Of a DNA stretch of 10,403 nucleotides, positions 1 to 6,615 are shown piece after piece. A program made the translations under genes and the position numbers. Positions within the stretch are counted from its first letter, which is position 1; every line of letters starts with the position of its first letter. Source of the stretch: an uncultured Nitrospinaceae bacterium (GTDB taxonomy: Bacteria; Nitrospinota; Nitrospinia; Nitrospinales; VA-1); the NCBI GenBank assembly GCA_938073925.1, contig CALJGH010000191.1, forward strand, positions 1-10,403. Direction: 5' to 3'. The notes beneath the pieces were generated by a model that searched no databases, was not told the origin of the DNA, and saw only the letters and a list, made by a program, of their open reading frames with translations.

Positions 1-352
1 ATCCGAAGAGAATTTTCATTTCTATATTTCTTGCATTATTGGGGTGGATTTTGGTATTGGTATACTTGATTTTTTACTTCCTCGGTTTTTCCACATCTTT
101 TACAGATATCTGGATCATCGATGCTATGGAACAATTGGTAAGGGTGGGAAGCTTTTTCATCCCCCTTAGCATAGCGGCTCTGGAAGGCGGAACGGTGCTT
201 ATCTTTTCCGCATAAGGCTACCCAAGTAGCCTAAGCTTGCTGCATCACTCATCGGACGAGTGAAACATTTCACTTGGGTCGCCCTCGGATTAACCCTAGC
301 GTGGTTTATGGCCTTTAAATCAAATAACCTAAAACCTGAATCATTGGAATGA
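1..352 (+). pseudogene. Broken 3' end of a flippase-like / LPG-synthase-TM family membrane protein gene
   Basis: Reading from base 3, the sequence encodes strongly hydrophobic segments (ILVLVYLIFYFLGF and similar) followed by a motif with ALEGG before the last transmembrane helices. This matches the C-terminal part of the lysylphosphatidylglycerol synthase transmembrane / flippase-like family (YbhN, HpnL type), which has an EGG motif followed by a positively charged R-V-K/R-E/H loop. The frame hits TAA at 213-215, where the family needs a hydrophobic residue. It then continues for eight more family-like codons (GYPSSLSL) and shifts at about 237-241, where one G appears to be missing from TTGGCT. 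The new frame encodes AASLIGRVKHFTWVALGL and ends with TGA at 350-352. One stop substitution plus one deletion argues for a decayed gene rather than one sequencing error. The 5' end lies outside the window. Exact subfamily and substrate cannot be told from this fragment. Confidence 0.7.
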
Positions 353-368
353 AACGGAGTTTTAAAAT

Positions 369-773
369 TTAAAATACGTCTCGCGAAACCCCACGTTCAC
401 GTCCACGTCCACCAGGAGTACGACCCAGTGATGTAGTAAAAACGTCGCCTTGCTGAACAAGACCATCGTGAGCAGTTCGGATGGTGCCAATCCTGTTCTC
501 TTTGATTTCGCTAGCAGCCTCGTCAATCAACTCTTCTTCTTTTTTTGCAGCATCGCTCTTTGGGGCCTCTGCAGTTTTTTCGCTAGTAGCTTCCTGCGTA
601 TCTGAATCACTTTCAGTTGGCAGTTCCTCGGCTTCAGCTTCCTTCATCGAGCTTTTGAAGTTTTTAATGCTACGCCCGAATGCAGATCCTATTTCTGGAA
701 GTTTTCCGGCACCAAAAATGATCATAATAATGACCAAGATAATCATCAACTCTGGAAAGCCTATACCCATCAT
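369..773 (-). CDS. tatA: TatA/E-family twin-arginine translocase subunit
   Basis: This is the pore-forming subunit of the Tat system, which moves folded proteins carrying twin-arginine signals across the inner membrane together with TatC. The 134-residue product has the short N-terminal segment GIGFPEL, a single membrane helix (about residues 8-21, IILVIIMIIF), the FG hinge (FGAGKLPEIG, residues 20-29) and an amphipathic helix (30-45). An acidic, Ala/Glu/Lys-rich charged region follows (44-92). TatA proteins usually end at 60-90 residues. This one has an extra tail of about 40 residues ending in a Gly/Arg-rich stretch (GRTPGGRGRERG, 117-128), which is not a conserved part of the family. An AGGAGA ribosome-binding site lies 7 nt before the first of two adjacent ATG codons, so either Met could be used. 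No tatC or tatB is in the window. The gene is convergent with the upstream pseudogene (16 bp between stop codons) and divergent from the LRR gene. Confidence 0.93.
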   Translation of the reverse strand: MMGIGFPELMIILVIIMIIFGAGKLPEIGSAFGRSIKNFKSSMKEAEAEELPTESDSDTQEATSEKTAEAPKSDAAKKEEELIDEAASEIKENRIGTIRTAHDGLVQQGDVFTTSLGRTPGGRGRERGVSRDVF

Positions 774-780
774 AATACTA

Positions 781-786
781 TCTCCT
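781..786 (-). promoter_or_regulatory. tatA ribosome-binding site
   Basis: On the minus strand the sequence AGGAGA lies 7 nt upstream of the first tatA ATG (773) and 10 nt upstream of the second ATG (770). It is one of the strongest Shine-Dalgarno matches in the window and fixes the tatA start to one of these two codons. Confidence 0.8.
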
Positions 787-803
787 AAGTTTTAATTTAT
801 GCA

Positions 804-849
804 ATAAGTTTAACAAAATAAACACTTAATTGACAGGAGTTAAACTTAT
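804..849. promoter_or_regulatory. 11-bp inverted repeat in the tatA/LRR intergenic region, possible operator
   Basis: ATAAGTTTAAC at 804-814 is the exact reverse complement of GTTAAACTTAT at 839-849, with a 24-nt spacer. Read on the minus strand, a weak sigma-70-like candidate falls inside it: TTAACT at 838-843 as the -35, a 17-nt gap, and TATTTT at 815-820 as the -10. A second, smaller dyad, ACAGGA (833-838) with TCCTGT (851-856), overlaps the right arm. The repeat is read directly from the sequence. Its role as an operator over the tatA promoter is inferred only from position. Confidence 0.4.
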
Positions 850-878
850 GTCCTGTGAATAACCAGTGAAGGTAAAAT

Positions 879-907
879 TTGACCCCGAAACCCATTCAGT
901 CTATTAT
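879..907 (+). promoter_or_regulatory. Sigma-70-type promoter for the LRR-DUF5069-PBP1A cluster
   Basis: TTGACC at 879-884 matches the -35 consensus at 5 of 6 positions. After exactly 17 nt, TATTAT at 902-907 matches the -10 consensus at 5 of 6. Transcription would begin near 914, giving a leader of about 40 nt before the LRR start at 954. The match and spacing make this the best promoter candidate in the intergenic region. Whether it also drives the downstream PBP gene is inferred from the short gaps. Confidence 0.6.
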
Positions 908-953
908 TGTTATTGAGAAACACCTTATAAATGATGAACTTGGGCACTAATTC

Positions 954-1448
954 ATGGCAGAAGATTTATCCATTGATATAGAAAAACTGGTTGCTGATAA
1001 AATTGAGAAAGGGGTTGTCGGTTCCACCCTTATTTTAGAAAACCGGAAACTTGGAGATGAAAGTGTCTCGCAATTATCCAACCTGGAAGTTTTATCTGAA
1101 GTTATTACCCTTGATCTGGGCGAAAATAATATCAGCGATACAGGTGTGCACAGACTAGTCAACTCTCCTTATATAGAAAACTTAAAAACCCTAAATTTGA
1201 AGTCCAACAACTTAACGGAAGAAGGAGCAAGGTTCATTGCTGAATCTCCTAAATTGAAAGGCTTAGAACATTTGATACTGAAGTTCAATCGAATTGGCGA
1301 AGCAGGAGCAAATTATCTAGCTCAATCAGAAACACTGACAAACTTGCGCACTCTCGATCTTTTTCGTAATAGAATCGGGGATGCAGGGGTAAAGGCCATT
1401 AAAAAATCTAAAAACTTTCGAGGGGTGAGCCGAATGCGGCTCGACTAA
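954..1448 (+). CDS. Small leucine-rich-repeat protein (ribonuclease-inhibitor-like repeats)
   Basis: The 164-residue protein is almost entirely leucine-rich repeats with a period of about 27 residues. The repeat heads LKTLNL, LEHLIL and LRTLDL begin at residues 77, 104 and 131, with an earlier one at about 50 (VITLDL) and a degenerate one at about 23-30. Each repeat has the pattern LxxLxLxxNxIxxxGxxxL, typical of the RI-like LRR class. Such proteins act as binding scaffolds, and no partner or enzymatic domain is visible. There is no signal peptide or membrane segment, so it is probably cytoplasmic. No good Shine-Dalgarno sequence precedes ATG 954, and no in-frame alternative start upstream looks better. 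It is 5 bp upstream of the DUF5069 gene, which suggests cotranscription. The function is unknown. Confidence 0.85.
   Translation: MAEDLSIDIEKLVADKIEKGVVGSTLILENRKLGDESVSQLSNLEVLSEVITLDLGENNISDTGVHRLVNSPYIENLKTLNLKSNNLTEEGARFIAESPKLKGLEHLILKFNRIGEAGANYLAQSETLTNLRTLDLFRNRIGDAGVKAIKKSKNFRGVSRMRLD
1427..1442 (+). other. Stem-loop at the LRR/DUF5069 gene junction
   Basis: GAGCCG (1427-1432) and CGGCTC (1437-1442) form a perfect 6-bp GC-rich stem with a 4-nt loop. It overlaps the last codons of the LRR gene and sits 11 nt before the ATG of the DUF5069 gene, where a Shine-Dalgarno sequence would normally lie. No run of T residues follows directly (GACTAAATTTT), so it is not a canonical intrinsic terminator. 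It may affect coupling or partial attenuation between the two genes, but this is inference. Confidence 0.35.
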
Positions 1449-1453
1449 ATTTT

Positions 1454-1882
1454 ATGGATTTATCCAAAGCTTTTCCACGTAGTCCAAAACAAGAAATGGC
1501 GGGCTTGGTTCATCTACCTCGTATAATTGATAAAGGCCGTGCATACAAAGAAAACAAACTTGCAGATTATATTTTTCCCTGCCCTTTGGATAAGATAATT
1601 CTTAATTTTCTAAAAGTCGACACTGAAGTATTTGCTAATATGACTCGCGATAAAAAAGATGCCGAGATCAACGACTGGGCAAAAGAACAAACAAAATCAA
1701 AGTCACAGAGTGATTTCGATTTTATTAATAAGCAGATCCTTGAAAGAAGACCTGACTCAGAAGATCGTTTGGACTACTTTAATGATTTACGGAATAAAAT
1801 TGATCCCTCAAGAACAGATATAGACACTTGGGCAGACCTTATCGACCTTGAAGAAGGCCGTCTACCCCCTAAAAAATCGTAA
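1454..1882 (+). CDS. DUF5069 domain-containing protein
   Basis: The 142-residue protein begins MDLSKAFPRSP and has the segments HLPRIIDKGRA (residues 20-30) and CPLD (43-46). These are recognisable features of the uncharacterised DUF5069 family, in which the product is a compact soluble protein of about 140 residues with an N-terminal FPRSP segment and a conserved HLPRxIDK stretch. The second half is charged and helical-looking, with no membrane segments or signal peptide. No biochemical function is known to me for the family, so none is assigned. The start is the first in-frame ATG and gives the expected family N-terminus. It lacks a clear ribosome-binding site, consistent with translational coupling to the LRR gene 5 bp upstream. 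The PBP1A gene starts 43 bp downstream on the same strand. Confidence 0.82.
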   Translation: MDLSKAFPRSPKQEMAGLVHLPRIIDKGRAYKENKLADYIFPCPLDKIILNFLKVDTEVFANMTRDKKDAEINDWAKEQTKSKSQSDFDFINKQILERRPDSEDRLDYFNDLRNKIDPSRTDIDTWADLIDLEEGRLPPKKS

Positions 1883-1925
1883 AACAGATTTATTTAGCCC
1901 CCGCGTAAAGGTAAAACCTCTGTAA

Positions 1926-4334
1926 ATGCAAGACTCACCAAAAAAGAAGAACCCAAGAAAAACTAGAAAAAAGAAGCCTGCTAAAGAGAGGTCAAAATTT
2001 AAAAAGATATTAATGGTTTCTTTTTTATCTATCTTACTCATTTGCTTAACAGCAGGGTTTATTGGGGCAGGCTTTATCTATTTTCACTTTTCCAAGGACC
2101 TTCCAGACGTTCGCAAACTAAAAGATCACCAACCCAGCACGATCACTCAAATTTACTCAGACAAAGATGAAAAAATTGCAGAGTTTTATATTGAGAAAAG
2201 GATCATTGTTTCTTTGGAAAACATTCCACTTGCCTTAAAACAAGCGACCTTGGCGGTTGAAGATTCAAACTTTTACTACCATTTTGGAATCGATCCTAAA
2301 GCCATCTTTCGCGCATTCATAACCAATTTGAAAGCAGGGTATGTTGTCGAAGGCGGCAGCACAATTACCCAGCAATTGACTAAGACAATGTTTTTGTCGA
2401 GAGAAAGAACTCTCCCAAGAAAAATTAAAGAAGCTATTTTGGCAGTTCGATTGGAGCTGGTATTTTCTAAAGATGAAATTCTTGAATTGTATCTCAATCA
2501 AATTTACTACGGTCATGGGACCTATGGTGTTGAGGCCGCAGCACGAACCTATTTTGGAAAAAGTGTTAAAGAACTTACCATTGCTGAATGCGCCATGATT
2601 GCTAGCCTCCCAAAAGCACCCAATAATTACTCTCCCTACAGAAATCCAAAGAAAGCGCGAAAAAGAAGAAACCATGTAATCCGTAGAATGGCTGATATCT
2701 CTTTCATAACTACGGAACAAGCTAAAACATCTCTGCAGGAGGATTTCCATTTAGGCGAAGTTCAAGAAATGCTCAATAAAGCACCCTATTTTGTCGAGCA
2801 TGTGCGCCGAATTCTTGAAAATAAATTTGGTAGCAGTAAACTGTATCGTGCAGGCTTAAAGGTCTATACCACTTTGAATATGGAGATGCAGGAGTCAGCT
2901 CAACGCGCAATCAAAGAGAATTTGCGAAATGCAGATAAACGATATGGCTACAGAGGCTCTCTCGGAACCGTTGATCTTTCCAGAGGCGAAATAGCAGTTC
3001 AAAATGCCATGCTCAAGCAAAATAGTTTTTCAGAAGTTCAGGGCATTGAGATTGGTAGCACCATTAACGGCACAGTTATGTCCGTGGGCGAAACACAGGC
3101 CTGGGTTATTCTAGGAGCGGAAGATGGCTATCTTGATATAAAAAATATGAATTGGGCGAGAAAGCCTAACCCTAATGTGGATGGTAGATGGGCAAAAATC
3201 AAACGACCAAACGAAGCCATCGCTGCCGGAGATATGATCCAAGTTAAAGTACTCGGTCGAAAGCAAGACGGATCGGGTTGGTCTCTTGCTCTCGAGCAGG
3301 AACCGGAAGTTGAAGCGGCACTCGTCAGCCTTGACCCCTTAACCGGGCATGTCAAATCAATGATCGGGGGTTATGATTTCTATAAAAGTCAATTCAATCG
3401 AGCGGTACAAGCAATCCGCCAACCAGGTTCTGCATTCAAACCCATTATTTATGCCGCCGCTATTAATGAAGGTTTTGCCCCTTCAAGTATAATAATTGAC
3501 TCTCCAATCATTTTTAAAGAGAAAGAGGATGCTTTCGACAAATGGAAACCGGTCAATTTTGAAGAAAAGTTTTACGGCCCTACATCGTTAAGGGAAGCTT
3601 TGGCGCATTCCAGAAATGTGGTAACCGTGAAGCTAATGCAAAAAATCGGAATCAAAAGTAGTATACGTCTGGCAAGAAGTTTAGGAATCTCTTCTAACCT
3701 CGAAGAAAACCTATCAATCGCATTAGGGTCTTCAGGTATGACTCTATATGAACTCACCTCTGCCTATTCTGCTTTCGCCAATATGGGAACCTTGATCAAA
3801 CCTGCGGCTATAAGAAGTATCAAAAGTAGGAGCGGTGAAGTACTATTTAGTGCAGTCCCTGAAATTACCCAACCCATTACACCTGGAACAGCACATATCA
3901 TTACCAGTCTTATGAAAAGTGTTATTCAAAATGGAACAGCCACAAAAGTCAGAGCCTTAAAAAGACCCGTTGCCGGAAAAACAGGAACGACAAATAACTA
4001 TGTCGATGCCTGGTTTATGGGTTATACACCTGAACTTGTGACGGGAGTCTGGGTCGGCAAGGATAAAGATGAACCCCTGGGAAGAAATGAAACAGGTTCT
4101 AGAGTTGCAATTCCAATCTGGTTACAGTTTATGCAAGAAGCATTAGCAAACCAGCCAAAAATAAACTTTTCCGTTCCCAAAGACATTCAGTTTCTAAAGG
4201 TCCAATCTGAATCAGGAGAACCGGCCAAGTTTGGCGACACTGATTCAAAATTTGAACTATTCTCACAGGATTTCCTTCCGGAAAAGGAACAACCCTTTGC
4301 GCGACAATATGAGGAAGAGAGCTTCGAGAATTAG
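1926..4334 (+). CDS. mrcA: Class A penicillin-binding protein, PBP1A type (transglycosylase/transpeptidase)
   Basis: This is a bifunctional inner-membrane enzyme that polymerises lipid II into glycan strands and crosslinks their peptides. The 802-residue protein has a Lys/Arg-rich cytoplasmic tail (1-27) and one membrane anchor (about 28-54). The GT51 domain (about 75-255) carries the catalytic-Glu motif EDSNFYYHFGID (E112), GGSTITQQL (143-151), the KIKEAILAVRLE helix and LNQIYYGHGTYGVEAAARTYFG. An OB-like insertion (about 340-460), typical of PBP1A, precedes the transpeptidase domain. Its three active-site motifs are intact: SxxK at S502-K505 (PGSAFK), SRN at 562-564 and KTGT at 685-688. A C-terminal extension of about 60 residues after the domain has no clear motif. 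ATG 1926 is preceded directly by an in-frame TAA. Only a weak AAAGG is seen 14 nt upstream. The gene ends 3 bp from the convergent LpoA-like gene. All catalytic residues are present, so it should be active. Confidence 0.95.
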   Translation: MQDSPKKKNPRKTRKKKPAKERSKFKKILMVSFLSILLICLTAGFIGAGFIYFHFSKDLPDVRKLKDHQPSTITQIYSDKDEKIAEFYIEKRIIVSLENIPLALKQATLAVEDSNFYYHFGIDPKAIFRAFITNLKAGYVVEGGSTITQQLTKTMFLSRERTLPRKIKEAILAVRLELVFSKDEILELYLNQIYYGHGTYGVEAAARTYFGKSVKELTIAECAMIASLPKAPNNYSPYRNPKKARKRRNHVIRRMADISFITTEQAKTSLQEDFHLGEVQEMLNKAPYFVEHVRRILENKFGSSKLYRAGLKVYTTLNMEMQESAQRAIKENLRNADKRYGYRGSLGTVDLSRGEIAVQNAMLKQNSFSEVQGIEIGSTINGTVMSVGETQAWVILGAEDGYLDIKNMNWARKPNPNVDGRWAKIKRPNEAIAAGDMIQVKVLGRKQDGSGWSLALEQEPEVEAALVSLDPLTGHVKSMIGGYDFYKSQFNRAVQAIRQPGSAFKPIIYAAAINEGFAPSSIIIDSPIIFKEKEDAFDKWKPVNFEEKFYGPTSLREALAHSRNVVTVKLMQKIGIKSSIRLARSLGISSNLEENLSIALGSSGMTLYELTSAYSAFANMGTLIKPAAIRSIKSRSGEVLFSAVPEITQPITPGTAHIITSLMKSVIQNGTATKVRALKRPVAGKTGTTNNYVDAWFMGYTPELVTGVWVGKDKDEPLGRNETGSRVAIPIWLQFMQEALANQPKINFSVPKDIQFLKVQSESGEPAKFGDTDSKFELFSQDFLPEKEQPFARQYEEESFEN

Positions 4335-4337
4335 CTA

Positions 4338-6407
4338 TTAATTTTCTTCAACAATTTTTTTTCTCTTCACCGTCAGAGCAAAAATATATTTTTCTGACTC
4401 GCCTGATTCTAGCATACTGGTTTTTCCTGTCACTCCTGGATAGTTTTTCACCCTTATCAGGCTGTCCCTCAATTTTAAACGGTTATCAGCTCCTGATACA
4501 ATACTCTTGAAAAAGATTCCTGCAGCATCATAGGCCTGCGCAGAAAAATGCGATGGCATCTCACCATAGTTTTTCTGGAATAGCTCCACAAACTTTCTGA
4601 CTCTCACCTGATGCGAATCCGAATAAAAACCATCGACAAAATAAACCGATTTTAAAAACTTGCCCCCCATTTTAACTAATTCAGGAGAATTCCAACCCTT
4701 CGCGCCCAACAGAGCAATTTTTTCAATGTTGTAAAAAGCCAGTTGCGGAATAATTAACCCTACCTTGTCGTACACACCAGGAATAAACATGGCATCGTAA
4801 CCCAGTTCAAGGGAAACTTTAAGACTTTCAATTTTATCTTCTGACCAATGCTCCATATCAACTCTGGGTCGTGACAATACTGCTGGATCACTGAAATCTT
4901 CTTGAGCTTCATTACCCAATAATTGTTTCCTTGTCATTCGACTCAGATCATCATCGGCAATACCACCCAACTCCAGTATCTGATTTTTAAAATCATTTTG
5001 TGATCTGTCATAACTGGCTATACCAACAATTTCACCACCAAAAGCTTCCACTGCCTTTAAAAACTCTTCCTTTAATTCTTCACCGAAAGGCTCCAGTGGA
5101 TGAAGAATTACAAATCTTCTTAATTTTAGGGTATTGATGGAATATTCTGCTAAAAACTGAGCCTGTATTTTGCGCGTCAACGCATTTCTAAAAACATATG
5201 AACTCGATTCCACCAGACCCGCTGAAGAAGCTGTAGGAGAAAATACCGGAATACGAAAAGAATCCGCCACAGCGCCTGCACGTTTGATCTCATCGCTCAA
5301 TAAAGGACCAAGCACGCCAACGACCTTTGGATTTCTAGCTAAATCGCTTAAAGTTTTTTCAAGGGCAATAGTATCAGATGAATCTTTGACATTTAAAGTT
5401 ATCAATCGTCTGGATTCTTCCGGGAGACGACTGTATGCAAGTTGGATTCCCTGCAAAACCTTTTGGCCAGTAGCCGCAAGTTTGCCCGTCAAAGGTAAAA
5501 CCACTCCAACCACAACTTGTGCTGTATTTCCCCTTCGAATTTCTTCCAGGTCATTTTTTAATTCTTCAGATTTGGCATGTTCAGGAAAAATGGACAGGAA
5601 CTCTACCAATACCGGTTCATAACCACCTATATCCGCTTGCTCTCGCAAGAGCGATAGTTTTTTTAATAAAAGAAGGTCCACAGGAAACCCGCTCCGATAC
5701 TTTTGAATTAGCGATGAAAGAATCATTTCACTAAACTTTTCATCAATCATTTCTTCAGCAAGCTTCAAAGCCTGCTGGCTCAATTCTTTATCATCAACCT
5801 GCACATATATTTTTTTTAATTTTCCAATTGCTTCTTCAAAGCTCAGCCTCCGACTATCCAGTTGAGAGAGAAAGTACATCGCCTGCCACTTTTTCTTTTT
5901 ATCAGGCGATTGTCGAAGTACAGCGTTAAACAATTCTTCGGCCGTATCTAAATTGCCAAGCTCATAATTACAAACGCCCATATTGAAATTCACATCATGA
6001 GTGAGTAAAGTCCCAGGATCAGATCCCAAAAGCATTTTGTAAAATCGGATTGCCGTCGAAAAAGATTTTTCTTTTTGATCGATCAGACCTAGACGAAAAA
6101 AAGCATTAGGTCGTCTCTGTCCTCTTGTGTTTTTATCCAGATATTCATGATAATAAGGTTTGGCAGCGATTAACTCACCGGAATGGAACAAGTGCTCAGC
6201 CTGCAAAAATAGATCACTGGAAACATTCGAACTTTCATAGCTCTTTTCTTCCAGCAGAACAGTCTTTTCAGGTTCGGCCACCGAGTTCAATGGCCATATC
6301 AAAAAAAACAACAAAGCAAGAGATATACGTCTTGCTGAGTTGAAGCATAGAGACTTAATACAGTCTTTTGAAAGAAGATGCATCATTCGTTGTCTTTTGA
6401 TTTCCAT
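4338..6407 (-). CDS. TPR plus periplasmic-binding-fold protein, LpoA-like PBP activator candidate
   Basis: The product resembles the type seen in LpoA (LppC), the outer-membrane activator of PBP1A in gammaproteobacteria. It has an N-terminal helical TPR-like region (about residues 62-290) and a C-terminal type-I periplasmic-binding domain (about 297-680) with IGV-like VVVGVVLPLTGKLAATGQ, VVGVLGPLLS and a VFRNALT segment. Such proteins are often labelled ABC transporter substrate-binding or PBP activator proteins. An N-terminal signal peptide has a basic region, the hydrophobic core ISLALLFFLIWPL and a likely cleavage after SVA (residue 44). There is no lipobox cysteine, unlike LpoA, so it should be soluble periplasmic rather than lipidated. 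The longest ORF gives 689 residues from 6407, but no ribosome-binding site precedes it. Met8 (6386) overlaps the stop of the upstream regulator fossil as ATGA and is the likelier start. It is convergent with the PBP1A gene. Ligand binding and partner remain inferred. Confidence 0.82.
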   Translation of the reverse strand: MEIKRQRMMHLLSKDCIKSLCFNSARRISLALLFFLIWPLNSVAEPEKTVLLEEKSYESSNVSSDLFLQAEHLFHSGELIAAKPYYHEYLDKNTRGQRRPNAFFRLGLIDQKEKSFSTAIRFYKMLLGSDPGTLLTHDVNFNMGVCNYELGNLDTAEELFNAVLRQSPDKKKKWQAMYFLSQLDSRRLSFEEAIGKLKKIYVQVDDKELSQQALKLAEEMIDEKFSEMILSSLIQKYRSGFPVDLLLLKKLSLLREQADIGGYEPVLVEFLSIFPEHAKSEELKNDLEEIRRGNTAQVVVGVVLPLTGKLAATGQKVLQGIQLAYSRLPEESRRLITLNVKDSSDTIALEKTLSDLARNPKVVGVLGPLLSDEIKRAGAVADSFRIPVFSPTASSAGLVESSSYVFRNALTRKIQAQFLAEYSINTLKLRRFVILHPLEPFGEELKEEFLKAVEAFGGEIVGIASYDRSQNDFKNQILELGGIADDDLSRMTRKQLLGNEAQEDFSDPAVLSRPRVDMEHWSEDKIESLKVSLELGYDAMFIPGVYDKVGLIIPQLAFYNIEKIALLGAKGWNSPELVKMGGKFLKSVYFVDGFYSDSHQVRVRKFVELFQKNYGEMPSHFSAQAYDAAGIFFKSIVSGADNRLKLRDSLIRVKNYPGVTGKTSMLESGESEKYIFALTVKRKKIVEEN

Positions 6408-6615
6408 TTTAACTGATGTTTTTGTATTCGGTATCTCATGGATCTGAAACTGAGGTTCAATTGTATTGCCGCCTTTCTTATTATACCATCACCTTTATAA
6501 GTGCATTGGACAGCATTTTCTTTTCAATTTGGCCCAGCGTTCTTTCGAGATCAATTTTCTCTTTATCCATACTGGGAACTTGAATTTCGGGTACTGCGTC
6601 AAAATATTTCTTCAA
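6383..6615 (-). pseudogene. Frameshifted C-terminal fossil of an NtrC/PilR-type response regulator (Fis-type HTH)
   Basis: On the minus strand, one frame (about 6615-6493) reads FDAVPEIQVPSMDKEKIDLE followed by RTLGQIEKKMLSNALIK. A second frame (6493-6383) then reads GDGIIRKAAIQLNLSFRSMR, followed by YRIQKHQL and a stop. Together these match the end of sigma-54-dependent NtrC-family activators: a linker with the GidLeexLxxIEkxxLxxAL helix, then the HTH_8/Fis DNA-binding helix-turn-helix AAxxLxLSFRSMRYRLxK. The two frames join at AAGGT (near 6492-6493), where a G appears to have been lost from AAGGGT. The distance across the junction equals the normal family spacing. The REC and AAA+ domains are absent, because argG ends at 6685 just upstream, so the gene is truncated at its 5' side. 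The TGA at 6383-6385 overlaps an ATG of the LpoA-like gene (ATGA). The upstream edge of the homology is uncertain, and a frameshift due to sequencing error cannot be excluded. Confidence 0.72.
6480..6488 (-). promoter_or_regulatory. Extended -10 promoter candidate upstream of the LpoA-like gene
   Basis: The minus strand reads TGGTATAAT, a perfect TATAAT with the TGn extension, at 6488-6480. No good -35 lies 16-18 nt upstream, as is common for extended -10 promoters. Transcription would start near 6473, about 65-90 nt before the LpoA-like start codons. It sits inside the regulator fossil just after its frameshift, so it may be a fortuitous A/T-rich match. Confidence 0.35.

Noticed and set aside
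481..795. Plus-strand 104-codon ORF with a hydrophobic product
   Set aside because: It lies antisense to tatA, which has a clear family match and ribosome-binding site. Its product has no recognisable motif.
830..835. TTGACA hexamer as a -35 for the LRR gene
   Set aside because: No acceptable -10 lies 16-18 nt downstream. The TTGACC/TATTAT pair at 879-907 is far better.
5170..5622. 150-codon plus-strand ORF inside the LpoA-like gene
   Set aside because: It is a shadow of the minus-strand gene and has no family features of its own.
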